Below the pieces are notes generated by a model. That model was given only the letters and a program-made list of their open reading frames with translations. It did not search any database and had not been told where the DNA came from. A DNA stretch of 64,000 bases from Acidobacteriota bacterium (GTDB taxonomy: Bacteria > Acidobacteriota > Vicinamibacteria > Vicinamibacterales > UBA2999): the NCBI GenBank assembly GCA_018000455.1, contig JAGNJW010000002.1, positions 186,001 to 250,000 on the forward strand, given 5' to 3'. Shown here in pieces: positions 37,765 to 56,400 of the stretch; the stretch's first letter is position 1, and each line of letters begins with the position of its first letter. Position numbers and translations under genes: made by a program.

Positions 37765-39162
37765 ATGCGCCGTGCGGCTGCCGCATCGTCACCGGGTGTG
37801 CTACAAGAGGGGGCTTCCACTGAGGACCCTGTGCATCTCGCATCATGCCTACACTCCATCGTTTCCGAGGCGCAGCCGTGGCCCGCAGCCTGGCCGGGGC
37901 GGCTGGTGGTCGTGCGCGGCGACGCCGCAGCCCGTCATGTCACGGCGACGCGACTGCTCACCAGACTGGCGGCCGAGGCACCCGACACCGAGGTGGTCGA
38001 GGTGCCGCCGCCAGCCGAGTGGCCCTTCCGCCACCCGCTCGTGCCACCGGTGCTCGACGCCTCCAGGCCGGCCATCGTCTGGGCGCCCGATCTGCACGAG
38101 GCGTTCGTCAACCACCAGACGAACTCGACGCGGCTCGTGACCACCCAGCCGCTCTATCTGCTGGCGCTGTGGACGACCATGCAGCACACGCATCCGTTGC
38201 TCCGCCTGCTCGCGACGGTCGATGCCGATGTGCTCGCCACGCACGCAAGTGAAGCACTGGAGCTGCGTGGGGCATGGCGCCAGGTGTCATGGATCGACGC
38301 CGTTGACGAGGCCGGGGCCGCGGCGCCGCCGGTGGCTCTCGGCGCCCTGCCGATGGCGCTACGGGCCACCGACCCGGCCGAGCGGCTGGCGTCGGTCGGC
38401 CGCGCTCTCGACGCAGCACGCACGCCGGCGCACCTCATCGTCATGGCCAGCGTCTGCATGGAAGTGAACGATCTGGACAACGCCGGTGACCTGATCGGCG
38501 AGGCGCTGACGGCAGCACCGGCGTGGGCGGCGGCGCACTTCGAGCGCGGTAAGTGGTGCCTGCGCAAGGACGACATGGTGGCGGCAGCCGACGCCTTCGG
38601 TGCCGCGACGCGTCTCATGCCGGCGTTCTCGTCGGCAGCGGCCAACTGGGGAGCCTCGCTCGGAGAACTCGATCGCGCCGACGAAGCACTGGCCGCCTTC
38701 ACCTCGGCACTCGCCGCCGATCCCGACAATCCGCAGGCGCTCAACAACGTCGGCGTGGTGTCTCGCGAACTCGGCCGTCTCGCCGACTCCGAGGCGGCGT
38801 TTCGCCGGGTGATCCGCCTGACACCAGATCTGGCGTTCGGGCACTACAATCTAGGGCATACGCTGTTTTTGCAGGGGCGCTACCAGGCATCGCTTTCGGC
38901 CTACGAGGCCGGGCAGCGACTCGACCCGGAGCGCAACCCGGTGCAGGCCAGCCGGCTCGCGCTGGCAAAGCTCGCGACCGGCGACGCGGCGGGCGCGTTG
39001 AAAGACTTGCAGGGCTGCACGGCCAATCTGCCGCCCGACTACCGCCGGCAGCTGCTGGGCGATACGCAATCGGTGGCCTGGGCCTTGTTGTCGGCGGCCC
39101 CCGACCAGCGCGACTGGCGTGTGGTGGGCGACTGGCTGACGGCGGAACTGGCGCGCGCGTAG
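37765..39162 (+). CDS. TPR-repeat protein with an unidentified N-terminal domain
   Basis: About 465 residues from the ATG at 37765; GTG codons at 37798 and further in are possible starts, as no clear ribosome-binding site decides. The C-terminal half has consecutive tetratricopeptide repeats (about residues 210-400; for example AAANWGASLGELDRADEALA and PDNPQALNNVGVVSRELG). The N-terminal 180 residues look like a nucleotide-binding fold with lost catalytic residues: RLVVVRGDAAARHVTATRLL where a P-loop would be and AIVWAPDLHEAF where Walker B would be. Function unknown; probably a scaffold. It lies 24 nt before the histidine kinase gene. Confidence 0.65.
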   Translation: MRRAAAASSPGVLQEGASTEDPVHLASCLHSIVSEAQPWPAAWPGRLVVVRGDAAARHVTATRLLTRLAAEAPDTEVVEVPPPAEWPFRHPLVPPVLDASRPAIVWAPDLHEAFVNHQTNSTRLVTTQPLYLLALWTTMQHTHPLLRLLATVDADVLATHASEALELRGAWRQVSWIDAVDEAGAAAPPVALGALPMALRATDPAERLASVGRALDAARTPAHLIVMASVCMEVNDLDNAGDLIGEALTAAPAWAAAHFERGKWCLRKDDMVAAADAFGAATRLMPAFSSAAANWGASLGELDRADEALAAFTSALAADPDNPQALNNVGVVSRELGRLADSEAAFRRVIRLTPDLAFGHYNLGHTLFLQGRYQASLSAYEAGQRLDPERNPVQASRLALAKLATGDAAGALKDLQGCTANLPPDYRRQLLGDTQSVAWALLSAAPDQRDWRVVGDWLTAELARA

Positions 39163-39186
39163 CACGAAACGACGAAAGGAGCTGCC

Positions 39187-41004
39187 ATGGACGACCAAAC
39201 ACGCGCCCTGCCCACGTCGTTCCGCGACCGACGGCCGCGCTGGCTCGGTCAGGTGCTCGACGACCGCGGCGTGCGCCTGGCGACCGGCCTGGCGATCGTG
39301 GTCGCCATTCCCGTGGCCGTGCTCTTCTACTTCCAGTTCCGCTCGATCGATGATCTGGCGAGCACCTCGTCGGTGGTGTTGCGCCAGCTCAGCCAGGAAA
39401 CCGCCGACGCGGCCGCGCGCGCGGTCGAAGACACGCTCAAGCGTCCCCACATCAGCGTGCTGCTGGCGGTGCCCCAGGCCCGCAGCGACGCCATGGACCG
39501 CGCCTGGATGGACGATGTCCTGCGCCGCGGGCTCGAGGAGAGCCCGTTCGTCGAAGCCTTCTACGTGTGGTCGGCGGTGTCGCCCGAGGCCCGGGACCGG
39601 CTGCTCGTCTACAACCGCGACAGTCTCGCCGAACAGTCGCGCGACCTCGAACGCCGGTTCCGCGACGCCCCAGGTGTCGGTGCGGTGCTGCTGCCCCGGC
39701 TGCAGGAACTGATCGAGCACAAGCGCGCCATCATCGCCTTCCCGGCCACGATCGGCGGCCGGCGCAAGTACGTGCAGGTACAGGCGCGCTACTCGACCGC
39801 CTCACGTGACACCATGTCGAGCCTGGTCGGCCTGGTCGTCGACGCCGAGGACATCCGCACCAAGCATCTCCCCGAGGTGATGAGGCGCCGGCTGGCCGCC
39901 GTGCAGCACCTCGGCGGCTTTCCACAGCTCGACCTGACACTTCGCGACGGCAAGGGGCAGGTGTTGTTCTCCTCGGCCCCCCCAGGCGCGGATGTCTTCG
40001 TCGACGAGCGGAGTTTTCCGTTGGTCTTCTTCGACCGGGAACTGCTCGAGTACGCGGCGCCGCTCGAGGTCGAGCCCGAGACGTGGACGCTGCACACCGG
40101 CTTCGGCGGGCAGACGATCGCCGTGATCGCCGACTCGAGCAGCCGCCCCCAGATCGCCCTGATGGCCATCCTCGCGCTGGTCATGGCCGCCGGCGTGTTC
40201 TTCGTTGCGGGCGCGGCGGCACGCGAGGTGCGCCTGGCGGAGCTGAAGTCCAACTTCGTCGCCTCGGTCTCTCACGACCTGAAGACACCGCTGGCCCTCA
40301 TTCAGCTCTTCGCCGAGACGCTCGAGCTCGGCCGTGTGCGCACGCCGGAGCGCGCGGCCGAGTACTACCGCATCATCAACGGCGAGGCGAAGAAGCTGAC
40401 CCGCCTCATCGAGAACATCCTCGACTTCTCGCGGATGGAGGCCGGCCTGCGGCCCTACCGCCAGATGCCCGCCGACCTCGGCGAGGTCGCGCGCGACGTG
40501 GTGGCCCGGCTGCAGAGCCAGTTCGAGCAGGGGCGCTTCGCCGTCACCACCCACGTCGAGCCCGGGTTACCGTCGGTCGACATCGACACCGGCGCCGTGC
40601 AGCAGGCGATCGAAAACCTGCTCGCCAATGCCATGAAGTACTCGCGCGAGCACCGCGACATCGAGGTGGCGGTCGAGCGCGTCAACGAGGGGGTCGGCGT
40701 CAGGGTCAGCGACCACGGCACCGGCATTCCTCCCCACCTGCAGCGCCGCGTCTTTCGCAAGTTCTTCCGGGTCGACAGCGGCCTCGGCGGCGGGCCGCAG
40801 GGCTGCGGCCTCGGACTGGCCATCGTCGACCACACGATGCGCGGACACGGCGGCTCGGTGAGCGTCGAGAGCGAGCCCGGCCGGGGCAGCACGTTCACGC
40901 TCGCCTTCCCGATTCCGGCCGGCACGGCCGACGCGTACGGAGACAGACATGAAGCGCATTCTGGTGATCGAGGACGAGCCGCAGATGCTGCTCGGCCTGC
41001 GTGA
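39187..41004 (+). CDS. membrane-bound sensor histidine kinase
   Basis: 605 residues. Two membrane helices (about 33-51 and 323-343) enclose a periplasmic sensor domain of about 270 residues. HisKA motif FVASVSHDLKTPLA with phospho-acceptor His363. HATPase_c domain about 470-580 with N-box ENLLANAMKYS, SDHGTGIPP and GCGLGLAIVD. AAAGGAG precedes the ATG. The last 19 codons overlap the response regulator by 56 nt, an unusually long overlap that implies tight coupling. The signal sensed cannot be read from the sequence. Confidence 0.9.
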   Translation: MDDQTRALPTSFRDRRPRWLGQVLDDRGVRLATGLAIVVAIPVAVLFYFQFRSIDDLASTSSVVLRQLSQETADAAARAVEDTLKRPHISVLLAVPQARSDAMDRAWMDDVLRRGLEESPFVEAFYVWSAVSPEARDRLLVYNRDSLAEQSRDLERRFRDAPGVGAVLLPRLQELIEHKRAIIAFPATIGGRRKYVQVQARYSTASRDTMSSLVGLVVDAEDIRTKHLPEVMRRRLAAVQHLGGFPQLDLTLRDGKGQVLFSSAPPGADVFVDERSFPLVFFDRELLEYAAPLEVEPETWTLHTGFGGQTIAVIADSSSRPQIALMAILALVMAAGVFFVAGAAAREVRLAELKSNFVASVSHDLKTPLALIQLFAETLELGRVRTPERAAEYYRIINGEAKKLTRLIENILDFSRMEAGLRPYRQMPADLGEVARDVVARLQSQFEQGRFAVTTHVEPGLPSVDIDTGAVQQAIENLLANAMKYSREHRDIEVAVERVNEGVGVRVSDHGTGIPPHLQRRVFRKFFRVDSGLGGGPQGCGLGLAIVDHTMRGHGGSVSVESEPGRGSTFTLAFPIPAGTADAYGDRHEAHSGDRGRAADAARPA

Positions 41005-41629
41005 CAATCTCGAGCTCGAGGGTTACGAGGTGCAAACGGCCTCCGACGGCGAGCAGGGACTCGTACGGGCGGCGGCGTTCAACCCGGACCTCGTCATCCT
41101 CGACTTGATGTTGCCGGGCAAGAACGGCTTCGACGTGTGCCGTGAGCTGCGCGAACGCTCGGCCGCGACGTCGATCGTGATGCTGACGGCGCGCTCGGCC
41201 GAGACCGACAAGGTGCTGGGACTCGAACTTGGCGCCGACGACTACGTCACCAAGCCGTTTTCCATCACCGAACTGCTGGCCCGCGTGCGGGCGGTGCTGC
41301 GCCGCACGACGACGCGGCAGCCCACCGAAGATGCGGTGCGCATCGGCGACCTCGCGGTCGACTTCAAGCTGCACCAGGCGCGGCGCGAGGGGCGCCGGGT
41401 CGAGTTCACGGCCCGCGAGTTCGAGCTGCTGCGCTACTTCGTCCAGCACAAGGGCAACGTGGTCACGCGCGAGCAGATTCTGAACGAGGTGTGGGGCTAC
41501 GAGGAGTTCCCCACCACCCGCACCATCGACAACTTCGTGGCCAAGCTGCGGCAGAAGATCGAGCGCGCACCGCACGAGCCCGAGCACATCCTCACCATCC
41601 ACGGCAGCGGCTACAAGTTCGTCGGCTGA
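40949..41629 (+). CDS. OmpR/PhoB-family response regulator
   Basis: 226 residues. Receiver domain with acidic pocket EDE, Asp52 (VILDLMLPGKNGFD) and the KPF motif at TKPFSITELLARV. Winged-helix DNA-binding domain about 125-225 with EFTAREFELLRYF, EQILNEVWGYE and TRTIDNFVAKLRQKIE, which is the OmpR subfamily. It starts inside the kinase gene. Targets are unknown; the neighbouring permease is a possibility. Confidence 0.93.
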   Translation: MKRILVIEDEPQMLLGLRDNLELEGYEVQTASDGEQGLVRAAAFNPDLVILDLMLPGKNGFDVCRELRERSAATSIVMLTARSAETDKVLGLELGADDYVTKPFSITELLARVRAVLRRTTTRQPTEDAVRIGDLAVDFKLHQARREGRRVEFTAREFELLRYFVQHKGNVVTREQILNEVWGYEEFPTTRTIDNFVAKLRQKIERAPHEPEHILTIHGSGYKFVG

Positions 41630-41703
41630 CCGGCCGTCCTGCGCCAGGTTCCGCGTCCGGGGTGCGATAGACTCTGGCAGCCGGACGTTCGCCCAGGAGG
41701 CTC

Positions 41704-42594
41704 ATGGACGCCAAGTCACTGCTCGTTGCCGCACTCGTCGCCGTTACGCTCGTCTACCTCGTCCGCTGGATTGTCGTGGCGCGCGCCCGGCTGGCAACTG
41801 GCGTCCATGGCGCTCACGAACCCGTATGGCCCACCCCGGCGCAGCTCGGCATCGGCGCGGTCACCAACTTCTTCGACACACTCGGTATCGGATCGTTCGC
41901 GCCGACTACCGCCATGTTCCGGGCCTGGAAGATCGTGCCGGACGAGCTCATCCCCGGCACCTTGAACGTGGGACACGTCGTGCCCACCGTGACGCAGGCC
42001 ATCATCTTCACGCAGATCGTCGAGGTCGACTTCACGACGCTCGCGCTGCTCATCGCCGCCGCCTGCACCGGCGCGTTCCTCGGCGCCGGTATCGTCTCGG
42101 GCATGCCGCGGCGCAACGTGCAGCTCGGGATGGGCCTGGCCCTGCTCGGCGCCGCCACCATCATGCTGCTGCAGCTGGTGGGCCTCGTGCCGGGCGGCGG
42201 GGCGGACCTGGGCCTCACCGGCGGCAGGCTCCTCATCGGCATCGGCGCCAACTTCGTGCTCGGCGCCTTGATGACGCTCGGTATCGGGCTCTACGCGCCC
42301 TGCATGATCGTCATCAGTCTGCTGGGTATGAATCCGACGGCCGCATTCCCGATCATGATGGGCTCGTGCGCCTTCCTGATGCCGGTGGGCAGCATGCAGT
42401 TCCTGGCCAAGAATGCCTATCACCTGCGGGCGTCGGTCGGCCTCGCCGTCGGCGGCCCGCTGGCGGTGCTCGTCGCCGCCTTCATCGTGAAGTCGCTGCC
42501 GCTGCTCTACGTGCGCTGGCTCGTCATCGGAGTCGTGGTTTACACGGCGACCTCGATGCTGGTGGCCGCCAAGGCTTCTTCCGCTCGCGGGTAG
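41704..42594 (+). CDS. TauE/SafE-family membrane permease
   Basis: 296 residues with eight or so hydrophobic helices, matching the sulfite/organosulfonate exporter family (COG0730). The N-terminal half holds GIGAVTNFFDTLGIGSFAPTT and the second half repeats its topology (IGIGANFVLGALMTLGIGLYAPC). AGGAGG precedes the ATG. Substrate prediction within this family is unreliable. Last plus-strand gene before a bidirectional terminator. Confidence 0.85.
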   Translation: MDAKSLLVAALVAVTLVYLVRWIVVARARLATGVHGAHEPVWPTPAQLGIGAVTNFFDTLGIGSFAPTTAMFRAWKIVPDELIPGTLNVGHVVPTVTQAIIFTQIVEVDFTTLALLIAAACTGAFLGAGIVSGMPRRNVQLGMGLALLGAATIMLLQLVGLVPGGGADLGLTGGRLLIGIGANFVLGALMTLGIGLYAPCMIVISLLGMNPTAAFPIMMGSCAFLMPVGSMQFLAKNAYHLRASVGLAVGGPLAVLVAAFIVKSLPLLYVRWLVIGVVVYTATSMLVAAKASSARG

Positions 42595-42655
42595 TCCGGG
42601 CAGCTCAGGTCACGAGGCCCGGACACTGCGGGCCGGTCCCAGGTCACGAAAACAC

Positions 42656-42690
42656 AAGGGGCGCGCGATGCGTCATCGCGCGCCCCTTTT
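42656..42690. terminator. bidirectional intrinsic terminator between the permease gene and rpoC
   Basis: Perfect 15-bp stem AAGGGGCGCGCGATG (42656-42670) / CATCGCGCGCCCCTT (42674-42688) with a CGT loop, followed by TTTT on the plus strand. On the minus strand the tail CTTGTGTTTTCG also contains a T-run, so it should end the rpoBC transcript as well. Confidence 0.88.
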
Positions 42691-42737
42691 CAGAACTCCG
42701 TAGCCTTCCCGGGATCGGGCCCCGGACCGTGCCGTTC

Positions 42738-46970
<4,233 letters not shown>

Positions 46971-46977
46971 GGAATCC

Positions 46978-51279
<4,302 letters not shown>

Positions 51280-51308
51280 CTCAGGCTGGGGCCAAGGGCT
51301 ACGGTCGT

Positions 51309-51408
51309 GGAAGGCTGGTGCCCGACCAGCTTCCGTCTGTCCTACCGCACGACGAACTCGCGGACGAACTCACGGATGACGGCCGGGTGCGCACCCGGCC
51401 ATCATCCG
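51309..51408 (-). promoter_or_regulatory. two hairpins in the rplL-rpoB spacer (processing or attenuator candidate)
   Basis: The first has arms GGAAGGCTGGT (51309-51319) and ACCAGCTTCC (51325-51334) with one bulge. The second is a near-perfect 36-nt palindrome, arms 51373-51390 and 51391-51408, with one mismatch and a core of GGCCGGGTGC/GCACCCGGCC. In E. coli the same spacer holds an attenuator and an RNase III site that lower rpoBC expression relative to rplJL; the same role here is inference. Confidence 0.6.
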
Positions 51409-51420
51409 GCACGGACTGAC

Positions 51421-51810
51421 TTACTTGATCTCGACCTTGGCGCCAGCCTCTTCGAACTTCTTCTTGATCGCCTCGGCCTCGTCCTTGGTCACGCCTTCCT
51501 TGATCGGCTTGGGCGCGCTCTCGACGAGGTCCTTGGCTTCCTTGAGCCCCAGGCTGGTGACTTCGCGGACCGCCTTGATCACGTTGATCTTGTTGCCGCC
51601 GATATCGGTCAGCACTGCCGTGAACTCGGTCTGCTCTTCGACGGCCGCTGCCGCCGCGCCGCCGCCGCCCATCTGCATCGCCATCATCGGCATGGCGGCC
51701 GCAGCCGACACCCCCAGTTCGCCTTCCAGCGTCTTCACGAGCTGCGAGAGCTCCATCACGCTGATGTTCTTGATGTAGTCCACAACCTGCTGCTGCGTCA
51801 CGTCGGCCAT
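51421..51810 (-). CDS. rplL: 50S ribosomal protein L7/L12
   Basis: Stalk protein that recruits GTPase factors. 129 residues. N-terminal dimerisation domain, an Ala/Gly/Met hinge (about 35-60), and a C-terminal domain with [20 protein letters not shown] and AGAKVEIK at the end. The double stop of the spacer downstream separates it from rpoB by 141 nt. Confidence 0.97.
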   Translation of the reverse strand: MADVTQQQVVDYIKNISVMELSQLVKTLEGELGVSAAAAMPMMAMQMGGGGAAAAAVEEQTEFTAVLTDIGGNKINVIKAVREVTSLGLKEAKDLVESAPKPIKEGVTKDEAEAIKKKFEEAGAKVEIK

Positions 51811-51855
51811 TGCTCTTGTCTCCGTCTATGTGAAACGAAAAGGTTGAAATGGGCG

Positions 51856-52377
51856 CTACGCCCGCTTCTTCTCCGCCTGCGCCAACACGTTCACGAGATC
51901 GCGCGGCACGGCGCTCAGCACGCGCACCAGGTTGGTGGCGGGCGCATTCATCAGGAACAGGAGCTTGGCGTACAGCTCCGGCTTGCCCGGCATGTTGGCG
52001 AGGTCGGTGACCTCGGCGACGTTGATCGGCTGCCCTTGCACCACCGCTGCCTTGATCTGCATGGCGGGCACGGTCTTCATGAAGGCAGTCAGCGTCTTGG
52101 CCAGCGCCACCGGATCGGAATCGGTGTAGGCGATGGCCGTCGTACCCTCGAAATGCGCCACCAGGGACTCGTACGTGGTCCCCTGGAGCGCCCGCTTCGC
52201 GAGCGTGTTCTTGACCACCCGGTAGCTCGACCGGGCCTTGCGCAGTTCGCGCCTGAGCTCGGTGACCTGCGGGACGTTGATGCCTCTATAGTCGATGAGA
52301 ATCGCCGCGTCTGCGCCCTGGAACATCGTCGCCAGGACTTGCAGCTCGGCTTCCTTGTCGGCTCTCGTCACGGCCAT
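51856..52377 (-). CDS. rplJ: 50S ribosomal protein L10
   Basis: Stalk base, 173 residues. The N-terminal domain has [20 protein letters not shown] and [11 protein letters not shown], and the C-terminal helix binds L7/L12. In E. coli L10 represses its own leader; here only 14 nt separate it from rplA, so any such structure would overlap the rplA end. Confidence 0.97.
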   Translation of the reverse strand: MAVTRADKEAELQVLATMFQGADAAILIDYRGINVPQVTELRRELRKARSSYRVVKNTLAKRALQGTTYESLVAHFEGTTAIAYTDSDPVALAKTLTAFMKTVPAMQIKAAVVQGQPINVAEVTDLANMPGKPELYAKLLFLMNAPATNLVRVLSAVPRDLVNVLAQAEKKRA

Positions 52378-52391
52378 GGTTGGACCGCCCT

Positions 52392-53096
52392 CTACTGTTT
52401 CGCCGCCGACTCGATCCGCAGCTCATCGATGCGGATGCCGGGGCCCATGGTGGACGAAATGGTGATGCTGCGGAGGTACTTGCCCTTGGCCGCAGACGGC
52501 TTGGCCTTCACGATGCTGTCGAGCAGCGTGGAAGCGTTGTCGATGAGGTTCTCCGCGGGAAAAGACGTCTTTCCCACGGGAGCATGGACGATGCCGGTCT
52601 TGTCGACGCGGAACTCGACCTTGCCCGCCTTGATCTCCTTGACGGCCTTGGCGATGTCGACGGTGACCGTACCGGTCTTCGGGTTCGGCATCAGGCCGCG
52701 GGGACCGAGCACCTTGCCCAGCTTGCCCACGACACGCATCATGTCGGGCGTGGCGACGACGGCATCGAAGGCCGTCCAGCCCGCCTGAATCTTTTCGACC
52801 AGCTCCTCGCCCCCGACGTGGTCGGCGCCGGCGTCGGTGGCCTCTTTCTGCTTGTCTGGCCCGGCGATGACGAGAACGAACTTCGTCTTCCCCAGACCGT
52901 GCGGCAGCACGACCGTGCCACGCACCATCTGGTCGGCGTGCTTCGGATCGACGCCGAGACGGATCGACAGCGCGACGGTTTCGTCGAACTTGGCGAACCT
53001 GAGCTTCTGCAGGAGCGGCATCGCCTCCTCCAGCCCATAGGCGCGCTCTTCGACCTGCTGGCGCGCCGCGAGGTATTTCTTCCCGCGTTTCCTCAT
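52392..53096 (-). CDS. rplA: 50S ribosomal protein L1
   Basis: L1-stalk protein, 234 residues from the ATG at 53096, chosen because GGAGGAGG lies directly upstream and [14 protein letters not shown] matches the family; the open extension of 14 codons lacks conservation. [18 protein letters not shown] and [20 protein letters not shown] are typical. In E. coli L1 represses the L11 operon. Confidence 0.97.
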   Translation of the reverse strand: MRKRGKKYLAARQQVEERAYGLEEAMPLLQKLRFAKFDETVALSIRLGVDPKHADQMVRGTVVLPHGLGKTKFVLVIAGPDKQKEATDAGADHVGGEELVEKIQAGWTAFDAVVATPDMMRVVGKLGKVLGPRGLMPNPKTGTVTVDIAKAVKEIKAGKVEFRVDKTGIVHAPVGKTSFPAENLIDNASTLLDSIVKAKPSAAKGKYLRSITISSTMGPGIRIDELRIESAAKQ

Positions 53097-53150
53097 GTGC
53101 CTCCTCCGTGGTTCGAACGGGTGAACCCACCCTCCCACGTTGCATGCCAG

Positions 53151-53178
53151 CGGCTAGGTATTAGCGGCTAGCGGCTGG
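53151..53178. repeat. CTAGCCG heptamer, inverted copy, rplK-rplA spacer
   Basis: CGGCTAG at 53151-53157, again at 53165-53171, then CGGCTGG to 53178. The orientation is opposite to the copies at 15854 and 30875 relative to the window, although all three lie in minus-strand operons. Single copies of the motif also flank nusG (53699-53706 and at its stop codon). Confidence 0.65.
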
Positions 53179-53263
53179 TGAACGAACGACGAAACCCACG
53201 AACACGACCTGGGCCGGGGCGAGCAGCGCTATCCGGCCGCGAGCCCCAGCCGCCAGACGCTGA

Positions 53264-53689
53264 CTACTGAATGACGTCGATCCCCATGGACCGGGCGGTG
53301 CCGGCCACCGACTTGATGGCCGCCGCCAGCGACTCGGTGTTCAGGTCGGGCAGTTTCTGCTTGGCGATGTCCTCGACCTGTTTCATCGTGACGGTGCCGA
53401 CCTTGGCCTTGTTGGGTTCCGCCGACCCTTTGGCCACATTGGCGGCCTTCTTCAGCAGCACCGGCGCCGGTGGCGTCTTGGTGATGAACGAATACGAGCG
53501 GTCGGAGTAGATCGTGACCACGGCCGGAATGATGAGGCCTTCGTCTTTCGCCGTGCGGGCGTTGAACGCCTTGACGAAGTCCATGATGTTGACGCCGTGC
53601 GGACCGAGCGCCGTGCCCACGGGCGGGGCCGGAGTGGCCTTACCTGCGGGAATCTGGAGCTTCACCATTGCCTGAACTTTTTTCGCCAT
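53264..53689 (-). CDS. rplK: 50S ribosomal protein L11
   Basis: GTPase-centre protein, 141 residues. [35 protein letters not shown], and the rRNA-binding C-terminal domain with [19 protein letters not shown]. The Pro-rich N-terminal segment that thiostrepton contacts is wild type. Confidence 0.97.
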   Translation of the reverse strand: MAKKVQAMVKLQIPAGKATPAPPVGTALGPHGVNIMDFVKAFNARTAKDEGLIIPAVVTIYSDRSYSFITKTPPAPVLLKKAANVAKGSAEPNKAKVGTVTMKQVEDIAKQKLPDLNTESLAAAIKSVAGTARSMGIDVIQ

Positions 53690-53770
53690 TGCCCTCTTCC
53701 TAGCCGCAAGGTCACCTCACCGCGCGAAGTCCACGCGGCGGGGACCCCGACAGCCGCTCGTGCCTCGCCG

Positions 53771-54313
53771 CTAGAGCTTCTCGACCTGCAGGAAATCCAG
53801 TTCCACGGGCGTTGCCCGGCCGAAGATCGTCACCATGACCTTCAGAGTGTTCTTGTCGACGTTGACATCGTCGACGGTGCCGTTGAAGCTCGTGAACGGC
53901 CCTTCGTTGATGCGTACCTGGTCGCCGCGCTCGAACGAGTACTTCGGCTTTGGTGTCTCGTGCGCGGTGCGCACCTGCACCAGGATCTGCTCCACTTCTT
54001 CCGTGCTGAGCGGCGTCGGCTTCGCTCCCGCGCCGACGAAGCCCGTGACCTTCGGCGTGTTCTTCACGCAGTGCCACGCGTTGTCGGACATGTGCATCTC
54101 GACCAGCAGGTAGCCGGGGAAGAAGCGCTTCGAGGTCACGACCTTCTTGCCGCCGCGCATCTCCACCACGTCTTCGGTCGGGATCAGCACTTCGCCGATC
54201 TCCTCCTGAAGACCATAGGCCTGCACGCGTTGCTGGAGCGACTCGGCCACCTTCTTCTCGAAACCCGAGTAGGTGTGGACGATGTACCAGTGCTTGGTTG
54301 CAACGTCGGTCAT
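53771..54313 (-). CDS. nusG: transcription elongation/antitermination factor NusG
   Basis: 180 residues from the ATG at 54313. NGN domain (about 1-115): [19 protein letters not shown] and [16 protein letters not shown] domain (about 128-180): [22 protein letters not shown]. Its start overlaps the secE stop as ATGA. A 46-codon upstream extension is open but belongs to secE in another frame. Confidence 0.97.
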   Translation of the reverse strand: MTDVATKHWYIVHTYSGFEKKVAESLQQRVQAYGLQEEIGEVLIPTEDVVEMRGGKKVVTSKRFFPGYLLVEMHMSDNAWHCVKNTPKVTGFVGAGAKPTPLSTEEVEQILVQVRTAHETPKPKYSFERGDQVRINEGPFTSFNGTVDDVNVDKNTLKVMVTIFGRATPVELDFLQVEKL

Positions 54314-54594
54314 GCTCCACCGAACCGCTGGAAGAGCCGCTGGACAGCCGAGTTCAGCAGCAGGTCGATCCCAAAGAGATAAAGGCCGAACGCCAGCGAC
54401 GTCAGGATCACCACGAAGGTGGTGGCGTAGACCTCGCTCTTTGAGGGCCACGTGACGCGCCTGAGCTCAGCCCGCACCTCGCGGACGAACTCGACCAGCC
54501 GGCCGGGGCCGCGCGCGTTCGAGACCGCGCCGCCCTCCGGCGGGCCACCGCCGGCGGCCCGCGTTCCTACGTTGTCGAGCGTTTCGGTTGCCAC
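54310..54594 (-). CDS. secE: preprotein translocase subunit SecE
   Basis: 94 residues: a Gly/Pro-rich N-terminal stretch (about 1-28), amphipathic helix [21 protein letters not shown], and one membrane helix (about 55-78, [23 protein letters not shown]). This single-helix type is normal outside the enterobacteria. Order tRNA-Trp-secE-nusG is conserved. Confidence 0.95.
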   Translation of the reverse strand: MATETLDNVGTRAAGGGPPEGGAVSNARGPGRLVEFVREVRAELRRVTWPSKSEVYATTFVVILTSLAFGLYLFGIDLLLNSAVQRLFQRFGGA

Positions 54595-54670
54595 GATATC
54601 TCGATTCTCTTCTTACCCCGTGCCGAAGCGTCAGCTCACTGCGCGACGCGCCCGGCGACCGGGTCCAAAC

Positions 54671-54746
54671 TGGCAGGCCAAGAGGGAATCGAACCCCCAA
54701 CCCCCGGTTTTGGAGACCGGTGCTCTACCAATTGAGCTATTGGCCT
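54671..54746 (-). tRNA. trnW: tRNA-Trp (CCA)
   Basis: 76 nt with CCA encoded. Acceptor AGGCCAA/TTGGCCT, anticodon loop CTCCAAA with anticodon CCA, D-arm GCTC...GAGC, T-loop TTCGATT. Between rpmG and secE. Confidence 0.96.
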
Positions 54747-54754
54747 TCAAAGCC

Positions 54755-54782
54755 GGAACCCGGATCCCAGGATCCGGGACCC
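54755..54782. repeat. heptamer palindrome in the rpmG-tRNA-Trp spacer
   Basis: GGAACCC-GGATCCC-AGGATCC-GGGACCC keeps the 7-nt period, and its centre is a perfect hairpin CCCGGATCC-CA-GGATCCGGG (54759-54778). No T-run follows on either strand. Confidence 0.6.
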
Positions 54783-54785
54783 GAT

Positions 54786-54935
54786 CTACTTCTGCTCCTT
54801 GTGAGCAGTGTGCTTACGGCAGAAGCGGCAGTACTTGCTCAACTCGAGCCGTTCCGTCGTCTTCTTCTTGTTCTTCGTCGTGCTGTAGTTGCGACGCTTG
54901 CAGTCGCCGCACGCCATCTGGATGATGTCTCTCAT
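54786..54935 (-). CDS. rpmG: 50S ribosomal protein L33, zinc-binding form
   Basis: 49 residues. [18 protein letters not shown] with Cys9/Cys12 and [14 protein letters not shown] with Cys36/Cys39: the complete zinc form. Between tuf and tRNA-Trp. A heptamer repeat fills the spacer upstream. Confidence 0.95.
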   Translation of the reverse strand: MRDIIQMACGDCKRRNYSTTKNKKKTTERLELSKYCRFCRKHTAHKEQK

Positions 54936-54949
54936 TGCGGAGGCTCCGC

Positions 54950-55041
54950 GGGGTCAGGGACCTGGGAACGGGGAACAGGGAGCGGCATGACGGCGGACCG
55001 TCGCATCGTCCCTGTTCCCGGCTCCCTGCTCCCTGTTCTCC
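54950..55041. repeat. inverted arrays of a G-rich heptamer, tuf-rpmG spacer
   Basis: Left arm 54950-54985 (units GGGACCT, GGGAACG, GGGAACA, GGGAGCG on the plus strand) and right arm 55008-55041 (GGGAGCA, GGGAGCC, GGGAACA on the minus strand, four G-runs). The two arms can pair over about 22 nt of loop. Third member of the family in the window. Confidence 0.8.
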
Positions 55042-55045
55042 GCTC

Positions 55046-56245
<1,200 letters not shown>

Positions 56246-56324
56246 GACTCGTCTACGCTCGCTTCGTTTGCGGACTGACGTCCCGGCCCCGTGCCGGCGT
56301 CGAACTTCCGAACCAACTGACTTC

Positions 56325-56400
56325 TGGAGCCGATGACCGGGATCGAACCGGTGACCTCGTCATTACCAATGACGTGCTCTGCCAACTGAGCTACATCGGC
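56325..56400 (-). tRNA. trnT: tRNA-Thr (GGU)
   Basis: 76 nt with CCA encoded. Acceptor GCCGATG/CATCGGC, anticodon loop TTGGTAA with anticodon GGT, T-arm ACCGG/CCGGT. Directly upstream of tuf. Confidence 0.96.

Noticed and set aside
39187-41004. Frameshift at the end of the histidine kinase.
   Set aside because: The ATP-binding domain is complete before the overlap with the regulator gene, so the long overlap needs no sequencing error.
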